Shown: in pieces, positions 25,101-33,404 of the stretch
How the letters are laid out: each line of letters opens with the position of its first letter
Position numbering within the stretch: position 1 is the stretch's first letter
Origin: Melghirimyces thermohalophilus
GTDB lineage: Bacteria > Bacillota > Bacilli > Thermoactinomycetales > DSM-45169
DNA: 64,000 nt
Direction: 5' to 3'
Assembly: GCF_900102685.1 (NCBI RefSeq)
Contig: NZ_FMZA01000003.1
Coordinates: 62,001 to 126,000 of the forward strand
Program-made: the position numbers and the translations under genes
The notes under the pieces: model-generated
What the model saw: only the letters and a program-made list of their open reading frames with translations
The model's database searches: none
What the model was told of the DNA's origin: nothing

Positions 25101-25812
25101 GCGACCCTCCGACCAGCATGCGCTACGTCAGGAAATTGAAGAGCAATTATATTATGTGAAACAGAGATTGTTGCTGCGGTATCATGATGTGTTTGCCGAA
25201 ATTTTTAACCCTGTGGTGCTGAGTGGTAATCAAGGGAGCAAAAAACAACTGAACGCCTGCGTCCGGGAGATGATCGAGTTTATACGGTCCGACCTCCTGC
25301 AGGAATTGCGGGCCACCTCCTTACGGGTGGAGCGCTGGATGGCCGGGGGGCTGAGTCAGCTGATGGACACTTTCCTCGAAGAGGCTCACCAGCTGAACAG
25401 CAATCTTCCCTTATCCCGTGACCCGCAGTGGGAGGTATCAGCACCGGATTGGAATCCACCCTTTCCAGAACTGGGACCGGAAGCTTTTAAACAGGCGGTT
25501 TCTCTGTTTAAAAACAGCCGGGACTTCTTTGAAAAAGGCGGAAAGACTCGGGTTCGGGACGTGATGAAAACGGGTCTGGAAGAGGCGGTTGCCGATTATC
25601 TCCGCCAAGAGATGCCCCGGTGGGTAAACCACTATGAAGGAGAATGGCGAAATGCGGTAGAGGATATCCGCAGAAAGTGGACGACCGATGCCACGGGGTA
25701 TTACGAGGATCTGTCCCATGTATTGTCTCAAGAGGTGGATCCCTCTGATTATGAACAAGCGGTGGAAAAATTAAATGACCTGTTGCGGGAGTTGGACCGC
25801 AAACAAACGTAA
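22159..25812 (+). CDS. dynA: Tandem dynamin-like GTPase, DynA type
   Basis: A 1217-residue protein with two complete bacterial dynamin units in one chain, the architecture of B. subtilis DynA (YpbR). Unit 1: P-loop G-H-F-S-A-G-K-S at 50-57, switch D-T-P-G-V-D-S, and N-Q-I-D-K (G4). Unit 2: P-loop G-A-F-S-A-G-K-S near 632-639, D-T-P-G-A-D-S near 790, and N-A-A-D-L as a G4-like motif. Charged helical regions follow each GTPase domain. DynA tethers and fuses membranes and protects against membrane damage and phage. GTG at 22159 is preceded by AAAGGGG. It stands alone between terminators. Start less certain than the body. Confidence 0.93.
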   Translation: MVETLTAGMIHRLAEIDRLMGLRNDELHQGRIRDLIRKWDQEEFTVAFCGHFSAGKSTLLNELYGKELLPTSPVPTSANVVKVRAGEDRVVMTLTSGERHEYRGAYTDADLQRLCQNGEEVTAVEVYRQDAPLPEGVTLLDTPGVDSTDDAHRRSTEAALHLADAIFYVMDYNHVQSEGNLHFVRRLKERNKQVYLVINQIDKHREEELSFDRFRERVEETFSGWEPAVDGVFYTSLRQPDHPHNALNDLKQQIRELVLNRSELLEQSLYREASHLVREHLRVLEERKRSIAEEYAAEAEPRSELEREYHFWQQERTRLDQAWEQTDAEFRKGLEDILANAYLMPYENRERARLYLETILTKFRVGWLFSRGKTEKEKESRYQSFLNAVQQTVDAQLDVHIKQYGVRFLNEKGIYSEERVAGIYKWESPVHGGLLKETVKEGAGLSGDYVLKYTADLSEKIKQKYRRLAMDWFASIADALRQQIAVQQKEAEMELTRLQERIDSAKKIERLESDYREAESVLNALLDGRMVPEEEVDLKRILGETSPVIKEGNWPEAMDPSLQESQKADTEDPISSDAPSTPVEANRTEAALVTFRQAESVMEGIKPLQSIRQDLAAKRERVENRHFTVALFGAFSAGKSSFANALMGDRVLPVSPNPTTAAINRISAPEGENRHKEVIIRFKEKETLLQEVQQACQRYGKTVDSLEDSLEVISEMLERSDPDPGKQTVLSFLRAFREGYEEVVGMLGQSRRFTLEAFSRYVSDESRACFVELAELYYDCPLTRQGVTLVDTPGADSIHARHTEVAFRYIKDADAILFVTYYNHAFSRADREFLIQLGRVKDAFEMDKMFFIMNAADLASSDRERRDVMAYLEDQLLQYGIRKPRMHAVSSLQALKPQAVDGDLPPSGTGMGRFREAFSTFLNVDLMSVSLHSMESDLNRARGVLRGLLQDAKEDNKDRRRKQEAYREEQAALSHLLEGMERPSDQHALRQEIEEQLYYVKQRLLLRYHDVFAEIFNPVVLSGNQGSKKQLNACVREMIEFIRSDLLQELRATSLRVERWMAGGLSQLMDTFLEEAHQLNSNLPLSRDPQWEVSAPDWNPPFPELGPEAFKQAVSLFKNSRDFFEKGGKTRVRDVMKTGLEEAVADYLRQEMPRWVNHYEGEWRNAVEDIRRKWTTDATGYYEDLSHVLSQEVDPSDYEQAVEKLNDLLRELDRKQT

Positions 25813-25844
25813 AAAGCATGCCGACCTTCGGCATGCTTTTTTAT
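25811..25844 (+). terminator. Strong terminator after dynA
   Basis: AAAAAGCATGCCG, loop ACCTT, CGGCATGCTTTTTT; perfect 12-13 bp stem. Confidence 0.92.
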
Positions 25845-25919
25845 ATCGCATAATTTCCGCCGGTTTTTGAAAGGTTAAGGGTGATTTCAATCCAATCAAA
25901 ACAATCAGGGGAGATCCAT

Positions 25920-27098
25920 ATGAACAGATTGATCAGTATCACCATGACCGCGATCCTCCTCGTAACAGCGGGATGTGGCGGTAGTGGGGGGCAACAGCAA
26001 CAGGGAAGCGGTAGTGGGGAAAACAATCCCCACAAAGCTCAGTCTGCCCACCCGCCGAAGGTGGAAAAGGTTCGAAATCAGAATCAGGCCGGACCCGATG
26101 AAAACCGACCAGCCAAGCGCAAGATCGAATCCCTCGGCTTTCTGGAGCCGATGGATAAACAAAAAGCGGTGAAGGATGTCAACAAGGTTGCGGACCATCT
26201 GACCTACGTCAGTTTCTTCAGCTACCGGGTAAAGCCTGACGGAGGACTGACTCCGCTGAAGAAGGATGAACCAGCCTTGGAAGAGACCCGCAAACACGGG
26301 GCGATTCCCATGTTGGTGATTACCAACTTCGAGGAAGGAAATTTCAGGCCGGAAGTGGCTCATAAGATTTTTACGGATAAAAAGGCGAGCCAACGGCTTA
26401 CCCGCAATGTGATCCGGGTGATGAAACAAAAAGGATATCAAGCTCTCAACGTCGATTTTGAACATATTAAGGAAAAGGATAAGAAACTGTACAACGGTTT
26501 TTTGGAGACTTTTTTGCCGGCGATTAAAAAAGAAGGTTTCACCGTGTCGACGGCTTTGGCTCCCAAATCGAGTGAAAAACAGGGCGGTGCCTGGCACGGA
26601 GCTCACGATTACGCGTTTCACGGCAAGGTGGCCGATTTTGTTATCCTGATGACCTATGAATGGGGCTGGTCTGGCGGTCCCCCGATGGCCGTTTCACCGA
26701 TTCCTCAGGTGAAAAAGGTATTGGACCACGCGGTCACCAAAATACCTCGGGAAAAAATCGTGATGGGAGCCCCGCTGTACGGCTATGATTGGACGCTTCC
26801 ATACAAAAAGGATGGCCCTCCGGCCAAACGATTGGCGCCCCAGGAAGCGATGGAGCTGGCTCAAAAAACAGGGGCAAAGATCCAATTTAACAACCGCGAT
26901 CAAGCACCGTTTTTTTACTATCGGGATGATCAACAGAAAAAGCATGTGGTCTGGTTTGAGAATGAACAGTCTACACAGGCCAAGTTTGATCTGATCAAGG
27001 AGTACCGCTTGCGCGGGATCGGATATTGGGTGCTTGGAGAGGAGTATCCTCGCAACTGGTCTCTCCTTCAGGACAACTTCAACATCAAGAAGAAATAA
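25920..27098 (+). CDS. GH18 lipoprotein, SleL/YaaH-like
   Basis: A 392-residue lipoprotein. The signal peptide ends in a lipobox L-V-T-A-G-C with Cys19, followed by a low-complexity G/Q/S linker. A GH18 (chitinase-fold) domain follows: the active-site strand reads A-L-N-V-D-F-E-H (Glu about 181), with F-V-I-L-M-T-Y-E-W-G, G-A-P-L-Y-G-Y-D-W and I-G-Y-W-V-L-G downstream. Close relatives are YaaH/SleL/YdhD-type spore cortex lytic N-acetylglucosaminidases, but the usual LysM repeats are absent and a lipid anchor replaces them. Start chosen at ATG 25920 after AGGGGAG. Confidence 0.85.
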   Translation: MNRLISITMTAILLVTAGCGGSGGQQQQGSGSGENNPHKAQSAHPPKVEKVRNQNQAGPDENRPAKRKIESLGFLEPMDKQKAVKDVNKVADHLTYVSFFSYRVKPDGGLTPLKKDEPALEETRKHGAIPMLVITNFEEGNFRPEVAHKIFTDKKASQRLTRNVIRVMKQKGYQALNVDFEHIKEKDKKLYNGFLETFLPAIKKEGFTVSTALAPKSSEKQGGAWHGAHDYAFHGKVADFVILMTYEWGWSGGPPMAVSPIPQVKKVLDHAVTKIPREKIVMGAPLYGYDWTLPYKKDGPPAKRLAPQEAMELAQKTGAKIQFNNRDQAPFFYYRDDQQKKHVVWFENEQSTQAKFDLIKEYRLRGIGYWVLGEEYPRNWSLLQDNFNIKKK

Positions 27099-27164
27099 AC
27101 GGACAATCGCGGTCAATGTCCGGCCCGCATAGGATGAACCATCCTGCAGCAAAGGGTGGTTCCG

Positions 27165-27410
27165 ATGGTGAAAAAGAGAAGGCGGCAATCCCACCCGCCT
27201 CGGGAGCCGAATCTTCCCTCGAAGAAAAAAATGATCAAAGAATCCGACCTGTATTACAGCCAGATAGTGGCACCGATACAGCGGGAATTACGCCGGGCCC
27301 AACAATTTCGCAATTTAGATGTGATCGATGAGCTGTGGAATAAGCGTGAGCAGGCGCTTCGGCAATACCAACTCTTGGTCAAACGTGCGTGTTACATCAA
27401 ACGGCCATAA
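27165..27410 (+). CDS. Small basic protein, unknown
   Basis: An 81-residue, Lys/Arg-rich protein starting at ATG 27165, with AAAGGGTGG upstream. The N-terminus is K-K-R-R-R-Q plus prolines; the rest looks like two amphipathic helices. No family recognised. It is followed by a good terminator, which supports a real transcript. Confidence 0.5.
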   Translation: MVKKRRRQSHPPREPNLPSKKKMIKESDLYYSQIVAPIQRELRRAQQFRNLDVIDELWNKREQALRQYQLLVKRACYIKRP

Positions 27411-27413
27411 CAG

Positions 27414-27443
27414 AACCCCCACTCACCAAGTGGGGGTTTTTCC
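27414..27443 (+). terminator. Terminator between the small basic gene and lepB
   Basis: CCCCCACT, loop CACCA, AGTGGGGGTTTTT. It lies between convergent genes. Confidence 0.85.
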
Positions 27444-27444
27444 C

Positions 27445-28032
27445 TTACCCGAGGGGCCATCCTTCCATTTGGAAGATCATTTTCCCCAGTACGTGATCAA
27501 TCGGTATCGGGCCGATCGCCCGGCTGTCTTGACTGTTGTGCCGGTTGTCCCCCATGACGAAAACGTGGCCCTCGGGGACGGTCAGTTTATGCATGTCTTC
27601 GTCTGACGGGGGTGGAGTGGTTGCATCTTTAAGATAAGGTTCCTTTAAGAGTTGACCGTTTCGGTAAACGATGTTGTCTTTAAACTCCAAGGTGTCACCA
27701 GGTCGGCCGATCACCCGTTTAAGCCAACGGTTGTGAGCTTTTTCCTGGCCCGTTACCATCCGGTACAAGGAGGCCTCTTGAAATTCTCTCATCAGGGACC
27801 GATCACGGTTGATCACGCTGTCGATCACTACGATATCCCCGTAGTCTGGGACCTGGTCAAACGTATTTGGCAGTTTGGAGATCAGGATATAGTTGTTGTC
27901 CTGCAAAGTGGGTTGCATCGATTGGCCGTTCACTTCTGCGGGTTCGATCAGGAAAGTGGTAATCAACAGGGAGAGAGTTGCCGCGATTAACAGTGAGATC
28001 GACCAATGAATCAGCGTTCGGATCAGTTTCAT
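27445..28032 (-). CDS. lepB: Type I signal peptidase
   Basis: Cleaves signal peptides of secreted proteins on the outer face of the membrane. The 195 residues begin with one TM segment (about 10-29), the Gram-positive SipS/T layout. Catalytic Ser38 is in G-Q-S-M-Q-P-T-L and Lys105 in W-L-K-R-V-I-G-R-P-G-D. The late boxes G-H-V-F-V-M-G-D-N-R and S-x-D-S-R are present. Monocistronic on the minus strand. Confidence 0.95.
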   Translation of the reverse strand: MKLIRTLIHWSISLLIAATLSLLITTFLIEPAEVNGQSMQPTLQDNNYILISKLPNTFDQVPDYGDIVVIDSVINRDRSLMREFQEASLYRMVTGQEKAHNRWLKRVIGRPGDTLEFKDNIVYRNGQLLKEPYLKDATTPPPSDEDMHKLTVPEGHVFVMGDNRHNSQDSRAIGPIPIDHVLGKMIFQMEGWPLG

Positions 28033-28173
28033 AAAATCCCCTTCACATTTTGTGTTTCAATATGGATCCATGAACCTTTTTTCATTATAACGGATGAATG
28101 GGGATTTATGACGATGTCTGCTGAAAAAGATGGAGAATGGGGATACGATCCCCAGACGATGATTTAAGTCTCC

Positions 28174-29427
28174 CTAGGCGCTGTGACGGGTGGGTGGGGC
28201 GACTTTGTTCCGTATATCCGATCGTATCCAGATGGACAGGATTAGAGCGATGATAAACAAGCTGGCGAATAAGGTCAGACTTGAGGTGTAGCTGCCTGTG
28301 GCCTCCCGTACCAAAGAGGTGAGGGAGGGGCCGGCCAATCCTGCTGCGGCCCAAGCGGTAAGAATGTATCCGTGAATCGCTCCCAGTTCCCTGGTGCCGA
28401 ACAGATCTCCGATATAGGCCGGGATGGAGGAGAAGCCGCCTCCATAACAGGTGAGGATCAAAAAGATCAGGATCTGGAACAGGAGTGGATGGGTTGTGTG
28501 GGGCAGTAGAAAAAAAGCGGCTAGTTGGATCAGAAAAAAGGCGGTATATGTGTTGGGGCGCCCGATAACATCCGATAAGGAGGCCCAGCCGATCCGCCCG
28601 AAGCCGTTAAATAAGCCCATCAGCCCCACCATGGAGGCAGCGGCGAAGGCACTCATCCCGGTGATTTCTTGGGCCATCGGAGAGGCGACGGAAATGATGG
28701 CGATACCGCAGGTGACGTTGATAAACAACATCAACCACAGAAAATAAAAGCGTCGGGTTTTTAGGGATTGCCGGGCTGTCAATGGGACGGGTTTGTCGAT
28801 CTTTTGCTGTTTCCCCTGCTGCAGCTGTTGTTTGTAACCACGGGGCAGCCAGTCTGCCGGCGGGGGCTCCAGATAAAGGGAAGACGAGAGCATCAGCGCA
28901 AAATAGACCAGACCCAAAATATAAAAGGTGGGTGCGATTCCGGTCCATTCGATCAGCCGGGCCATAATCGGTCCGCTGATCAGGGAGGCGAAGCCGAACC
29001 CCATGATGGCCAAGCCTGTCGCCAACCCCCGACGGTCGGGGAACCATTTGACTAGGGTGGATACTGGGGCGATGTATCCCACTCCGAGGCCAATTCCGCC
29101 CAGTACACCGTAAAAAAAGTACAGGAGAAACAGGGATCCGATTTGGACGGCAAGGCCGGATCCGGTAACGCCGATGCCGAAAAAGACGGCGGCTAAAATA
29201 CCGGCTTTTCGGGGACCGTATTTTTCAACAAAGTGGCCGAGAAAAGCGGCGGACAATCCCAAAAAAAGAATGGCGAGGCTGAAGGTGAAGGCGATCTCGC
29301 TGTCATCCCACCCGAAACGGCTTTTGAGGGGATTGGTAAAAACGCTCCAAGCATAAACCGAACCGATCGAGAGATGGATACCGACTGCACAGGCGGCGAT
29401 CAACCAACGGTTTTTATGTTGTTTCAT
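28174..29427 (-). CDS. OFA-type MFS transporter (oxalate/formate antiporter family)
   Basis: A 417-residue, 12-TM major facilitator. The N-terminal H-L-S-I-G-S-V-Y-A-W-S-V-F stretch is characteristic of the OFA subfamily, and the cytoplasmic loop 2-3 motif reads G-H-F-V-E-K-Y-G-P-R-K. The second half has F-N-G-F-G-R-I-G-W-A-S-L-S-D. Substrate is unknown; family members move oxalate, formate or other small carboxylates. ATG at 29427 follows TAGGAGGA; the open frame extends 25 codons upstream without homology. Confidence 0.85.
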   Translation of the reverse strand: MKQHKNRWLIAACAVGIHLSIGSVYAWSVFTNPLKSRFGWDDSEIAFTFSLAILFLGLSAAFLGHFVEKYGPRKAGILAAVFFGIGVTGSGLAVQIGSLFLLYFFYGVLGGIGLGVGYIAPVSTLVKWFPDRRGLATGLAIMGFGFASLISGPIMARLIEWTGIAPTFYILGLVYFALMLSSSLYLEPPPADWLPRGYKQQLQQGKQQKIDKPVPLTARQSLKTRRFYFLWLMLFINVTCGIAIISVASPMAQEITGMSAFAAASMVGLMGLFNGFGRIGWASLSDVIGRPNTYTAFFLIQLAAFFLLPHTTHPLLFQILIFLILTCYGGGFSSIPAYIGDLFGTRELGAIHGYILTAWAAAGLAGPSLTSLVREATGSYTSSLTLFASLFIIALILSIWIRSDIRNKVAPPTRHSA

Positions 29428-29536
29428 CCGGTTCCTCCTAACGTCACGCATATAAATCATAATATTCCGAAATATATTTTTTACTATACTACCATGAATC
29501 AACCTTTTATCACAACCGATACCTGCTCGGAAAATA

Positions 29537-29572
29537 AATAAAAGGTCAACCCTGCGGCTGACCTGTTTCTAT
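29537..29572 (-). terminator. Terminator after the 50-residue small gene
   Basis: On the minus strand AGGTCAGCCGCAGGGTTGACCT is followed by TTTATTTATTTT. Confidence 0.6.
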
Positions 29573-29576
29573 CCGA

Positions 29577-29729
29577 TTACTCTTTATTTTCTGGTTCCGT
29601 TGGCTCTTTTTTTTCCAATTTTTTTTTCAGATTGATGAGCGCTTCCTGTTCCGTGTAGCCTTTGCCGGCAGTTTTTCCGGAGACGGCGACATAGAGCATC
29701 CCTCTGCAAATGATCTTTACGTTGTCCAT
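29577..29729 (-). CDS. Small 50-residue protein, unknown
   Basis: Short frame with ATG at 29729, AGAGGGA about eight bases upstream and its own terminator. The product begins M-D-N-V-K-I-I-C-R-G-M-L-Y-V-A-V-S-G, continues K-G-Y-T-E-Q-E-A-L and ends in a Lys/Glu tail. The compact beta-beta-helix look with G-x-T-x-x-E-A-L recalls HicB/DUF1902-type small domains, but no toxin partner is adjacent. Conserved small protein is my best label. Confidence 0.6.
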   Translation of the reverse strand: MDNVKIICRGMLYVAVSGKTAGKGYTEQEALINLKKKLEKKEPTEPENKE

Positions 29730-30054
29730 GGGACAGTCCCTCTTTCTCTCCTCTCCCGGTGTTCCGCGGCTGTATGACCCGGATAACTGGATAGGCGGGA
29801 TTCCTTCCTCCTTTCACTGGCATCCATTATGTAGAGTTTCCATTCTATTTCTATCATATGTGATTTCGTCACAATGTCAAAATCCTTTATCGTACGGATG
29901 ATGAATCATCAGGGGAAAATTCGTTTGCTGTTATCCCTTAATCCTATTGCATAGATTGAATAAGAGAGGAGGAATCGTCCGGTTTTTTAAGTATTTTTTG
30001 TTATGATGTGCTTATGATTGGACCAATTCCGGATACAGAATGGAGGTAGGTCTG
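29730..30054. other. Intergenic region before the DUF819 gene
   Basis: About 325 AT-rich bases between divergent genes. It must hold both promoters; I could not choose a convincing pair of boxes. No RNA element or gene recognised. Confidence 0.4.
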
Positions 30055-31236
30055 ATGCCAAGTGATGCGCTTATCACCACTCCCTTTGGAGTTGGAGCAA
30101 TGATTACATCCCTTATTGCCGTATCGTTTTGGCTGGACCGTCGCTTTCGACTGTTTTCCTTTCTGGGGACAGCCATTCTCGTCATTTCCGGTGGGGCGTT
30201 GCTGGTTAATTTCGGGGTGATCCCCCCCTCAGTAGGTGTCGATACGATCCACCCGATTTACGTCTTTGCCAATGACTATGCCGTGCCGCTTGCCATCGTC
30301 CTGTTGTTGTTATCTTCGGATTTGAGCCGGTTGCGTTCCTTGGGCCGATCTGCCGTGGTGGCCATCCTATTGGGAATGATCGGAACAATGGTCGGTGCGG
30401 GTGTGGCCATCGGGTTGACAGCCAGCTGGATCGGACCGGAAGCGTGGAAACTGGGCGGCCAATTCGCAGCCAGTTACATCGGTGGGGGGGTCAACTATGC
30501 CGCTGTCGGGAACGCCCTGGATACTTCGGAAACCTTATTTGCGACCGGAGCGGCTGCCGATAATATCATGACCAACGTGTGGATGGTGATGACGGCGATC
30601 TTGCCGGCCCTGCTGATTCGATGGTATCCCAGTATCCGAAGGCAGACGGCGAAGAGAGCCGAGGAACAGGGGATCGAGTTTTGGAACCGGAAGGGTGTCT
30701 CCATTCAGGATTTGGTCCTGTTGGCGGCAGTCACTTTTACAGTGGTGGCGATTGCGGAGTCGGTGACTCCGGTGATCAATCGATGGGCTGGCTTTGAAAT
30801 CCCTTCCGTGATCTGGTATACCACCTTGGCTTTGTTGTTGGCGGCATTTACTCCAGTGAACCGCTTGCGAGGGGGAGGGGAGGTGGGTAATTTTCTGCTT
30901 CACTTCTTCTTCGCCACCATGGGTGCGGGTACCATTCTCAGCACATTAGTAAATAAAGGTCCTGTCGTGTTTCTGTTCCTATCGGTGATGGTGGGTGTCC
31001 ACGCCCTTATCTTGTTTGGAATGGGCCGAATTTTTAAAGTGGAAATTGAAATGTTGGCGGTGGCCAGTCAGGCTTGTGTGGGCGGTCCGTCAACGGCGCT
31101 GGCGTTGGCCAGCTCCAAAAGATGGACCCCCTTGATCACCCCGGCGGTCCTGCTCGGGGTATTAGGTTATGCTGTTGGAAACTATGTCGGGATATTCATG
31201 GCACATTGGATACAGTGGATGTTGATGGGCGGTTGA
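30055..31236 (+). CDS. DUF819 family membrane protein (YjcL-like)
   Basis: A 393-residue membrane protein with about 11 hydrophobic segments. The DUF819 hallmarks are S-Y-I-G-G-G-V-N-Y-A-A-V-G near 140-152, A-A-A-D-N-I-M-T-N-V-W, and A-S-Q-A-C-V-G-G-P-S-T-A near the C-terminus. The repeated gly-rich, ion-transporter-like layout suggests a transporter, but function is unknown. ATG at 30055 is used because GGAGGT lies nine bases before it; the upstream in-frame ATG at 30040 overlaps that site. Confidence 0.85.
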   Translation: MPSDALITTPFGVGAMITSLIAVSFWLDRRFRLFSFLGTAILVISGGALLVNFGVIPPSVGVDTIHPIYVFANDYAVPLAIVLLLLSSDLSRLRSLGRSAVVAILLGMIGTMVGAGVAIGLTASWIGPEAWKLGGQFAASYIGGGVNYAAVGNALDTSETLFATGAAADNIMTNVWMVMTAILPALLIRWYPSIRRQTAKRAEEQGIEFWNRKGVSIQDLVLLAAVTFTVVAIAESVTPVINRWAGFEIPSVIWYTTLALLLAAFTPVNRLRGGGEVGNFLLHFFFATMGAGTILSTLVNKGPVVFLFLSVMVGVHALILFGMGRIFKVEIEMLAVASQACVGGPSTALALASSKRWTPLITPAVLLGVLGYAVGNYVGIFMAHWIQWMLMGG

Positions 31237-31237
31237 T

Positions 31238-31272
31238 TGAAAAAGCCTGGCCGATATGGTCAGGCTTTTTGG
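31238..31272 (+). terminator. Terminator between convergent genes
   Basis: AAAAAGCCTG, loop, CAGGCTTTTT, immediately after the DUF819 stop; usable from both sides. Confidence 0.85.
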
Positions 31273-31280
31273 CAGCTCAC

Positions 31281-32891
31281 TTATGGAGATGGGGTCAACA
31301 GGGTCAAAATATAATCTTTCAGGTCGACGATGCGCCAACGCGACGGAAGTTGATCCGTTCCGGCGATGATCAAAGGGGCGGTGGAATCGATTCGATGGAG
31401 TGAGCCGTGGCCCGCTCCCCCTTTGTGGGTGGGGGAAGCAGTGTCCGCCAGTTCGTATCCAGGACGAGCGGTTACCAGGAGGTAACGGCCGGCATGGGAG
31501 TGTAAGGCGGCGTGCAGACGAACCAAGCCATCCGGATACTCCCCATAGGTGATCTGCTTTCGCTTCTGATCCAGATTCAAATCCAGTGCGGCTGGCTCCT
31601 CCTCCAATTCCCATGTTTGACTGTAGGGATCCGTCCATTCTCCTCCCGGTCGAAACCGCATTTGTTTCTGTTTCACGCTATTGACGATGCGGACCCAACC
31701 ATCATCATCGACCCAGGCCAGGATATCGATGCGATCGTCCTCTTTTAATCGATCCGCCAGTTCTTCCAGCTGGACCTCCTCTTTCAAAGCATAGACATAA
31801 GCAGATCGTTCGTTGACAGCCAGCACCACATCCGTATTCTCATCCGGTTGTCGGCCCGGCTGGAGGGTTTTATAATTTTGCAAGAGTTGGTCCAAGCGGA
31901 CGACGGGCTGTTGATCCGCTGGATGGATCGCCGTCTGTCCCCCATCTCCGCAGACCGCCCAGATTGCCTGTCGAAGGGCTTCATCCCAACTGCCAAAAGC
32001 GTCCAGGAGTTGGGCGATTTCCCGATCCACTTTCTGCAATTCCTGTCGTTCCTGGGGACCCGGTCCTTTCCCGTGGATCGGTTTGTCTGGATCCGGCAGA
32101 TAGACGAACAGAAAATTGGGAAGTCGGTTTTCTTTGATCAGAAACTTCACCGTATCAATGGAATAGGCATCCTTTAGTCCGAATTCCGATAAGGGACCAT
32201 CGGGTAGGGAGATCTTTTCCTGGAGTGGATTGGTGAGGGCGCCCAGGCTGAGAAAATCGGGTCCTTTTACTGAAAGGCGACGAGGGATCGAGGACGGAAC
32301 GGACATCCAGACGGGAAAGGTAAGTTCATGATCCCGTGTGCCGCGGTAGATCATACCGTTGACAGAGCCGGTTTTGATACCTTGTTTTTCCAATTCTTCA
32401 TAAACGGTTTGAACTTGTGGATTTAGGTGTTTTTGATTCAGGTTGATGATCGCGTCCTCCGCAACCTGATTCCAACCGTCCTGGATCATCTCCCCCAGCC
32501 CGGTTCCGTAGTTGACCAGGCGCTTTTGCTGCTCGTCGAACCAGATCAGCCCCGGAACCCCGTGTTGATCCGGGTAGGCACCAGTTAAAAAGGAGGTGTC
32601 GGCGGTAACAGACATCGTGGGAAAGGAGCTGACCAAACCCTTCTGATAATGACCGTGTTGGATCAGAAAGGAGATGGCTGGTAATTCCCCGTTTTTAACC
32701 CCCAGATCCACGGCGGGGGCCATCAGAGAGTCGACCATCAGCCAAATCACTTTTCGTCTGCCCGTCTGGGAAGAGACGCGGGACAAATCTTTCTCCTTAC
32801 TTTTGGGTTTCGGTTTTTGGGTCAACAGAAAAATGATGATGATGATCACGAAGGCGATCCCAATCCACCACACACCGATCACGTCCTTCAA
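31281..32891 (-). CDS. Membrane-anchored alkaline-phosphatase-superfamily phosphodiesterase
   Basis: A 536-residue protein with a single N-terminal TM (about 8-24), so the domain should lie outside the membrane. The metal-binding core is visible: V-I-W-L-M-V-D-S-L near 48-56, then the nucleophile region T-A-D-T-S-F-L-T-G-A-Y-P-D-Q-H-G (about 97-112). Later come L-P-D-P-D-K-P-I-H-G, V-C-G-D-G-G and G-G-A-G-H-G-S-L. This matches the type I phosphodiesterase/nucleotide pyrophosphatase branch. Substrate unknown. The start is uncertain: TTG at 32891 has no clear RBS; a GTG six codons in is spaced well after AAGGA. Confidence 0.8.
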   Translation of the reverse strand: MKDVIGVWWIGIAFVIIIIIFLLTQKPKPKSKEKDLSRVSSQTGRRKVIWLMVDSLMAPAVDLGVKNGELPAISFLIQHGHYQKGLVSSFPTMSVTADTSFLTGAYPDQHGVPGLIWFDEQQKRLVNYGTGLGEMIQDGWNQVAEDAIINLNQKHLNPQVQTVYEELEKQGIKTGSVNGMIYRGTRDHELTFPVWMSVPSSIPRRLSVKGPDFLSLGALTNPLQEKISLPDGPLSEFGLKDAYSIDTVKFLIKENRLPNFLFVYLPDPDKPIHGKGPGPQERQELQKVDREIAQLLDAFGSWDEALRQAIWAVCGDGGQTAIHPADQQPVVRLDQLLQNYKTLQPGRQPDENTDVVLAVNERSAYVYALKEEVQLEELADRLKEDDRIDILAWVDDDGWVRIVNSVKQKQMRFRPGGEWTDPYSQTWELEEEPAALDLNLDQKRKQITYGEYPDGLVRLHAALHSHAGRYLLVTARPGYELADTASPTHKGGAGHGSLHRIDSTAPLIIAGTDQLPSRWRIVDLKDYILTLLTPSP

Positions 32892-32943
32892 AAAAGAGGT
32901 CTAACCAAATGGTGGCTTTTTTGCTGGGTTTTTATACAATTTG

Positions 32944-32961
32944 TGAATGAATGGTCATTCA
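32944..32961. promoter_or_regulatory. FadR-like operator
   Basis: TGAATGAATGGTCATTCA, an 18-base palindrome differing at one position from the B. subtilis FadR consensus TGAATGAMTANTCATTCA. It lies 45 bases before the thioesterase start, next to a TATACT -10 candidate at 32970-32975, as expected for repression relieved by long-chain acyl-CoA. Confidence 0.7.
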
Positions 32962-33005
32962 TTTTATGGTATACTATGTTTACTTCTATAAGGGGAGGCC
33001 GACCG

Positions 33006-33404
33006 ATGCGACACGAATTTCATTTAACGGTTCGATCCACCGATGTGGATATGATCGGCCATGTCAATCACGCCAAGTACCTGGAATACATGGAATGGGC
33101 TCGGTTTGAATGGCTGAAAAAGTTAGGTTTGTCGATGGACGAGTTAACACGGCGACAGCTTTTGCCGGTGGTGGTCCATCTCCGTATCGATTATCGCAAG
33201 GAACTGAAATTGGATGAACAGGTGAAGATCATTTCCGAACCGATTCGCTCCGGTACAAAAAGCAGTGTGGTGGGCCAAAAAGCATTTAACTCCAGGGGTG
33301 ATCTCGCCTGTGAGGCGGAAATTACCTGGGTGTTGATCGATGCCAAGCGGAGAAAAGCGGTAGAGCTGCCTTCCGAGGTGAAAAGCTTGCTCCAGTCAGT
33401 GTGA
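33006..33404 (+). CDS. Acyl-CoA thioesterase, 4HBT hot-dog family, FadR-box controlled
   Basis: A 132-residue thioesterase with the 4HBT signature R-S-T-D-V-D-M-I-G-H-V-N-H-A-K-Y (about 10-25). ATG at 33006 follows AGGGGAGG; the frame is open 63 codons upstream but crosses the neighbouring gene's promoter region and has no homology. The FadR-like palindrome upstream suggests a role in fatty-acid degradation or acyl-CoA housekeeping. Its closest local homologue is the protein at 14225. Confidence 0.88.
   Translation: MRHEFHLTVRSTDVDMIGHVNHAKYLEYMEWARFEWLKKLGLSMDELTRRQLLPVVVHLRIDYRKELKLDEQVKIISEPIRSGTKSSVVGQKAFNSRGDLACEAEITWVLIDAKRRKAVELPSEVKSLLQSV

Noticed and set aside
25905-26621. 238-codon minus-strand frame opposite the GH18 lipoprotein gene
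   Set aside because: The plus strand has a lipobox and GH18 motifs; the reverse frame has none.
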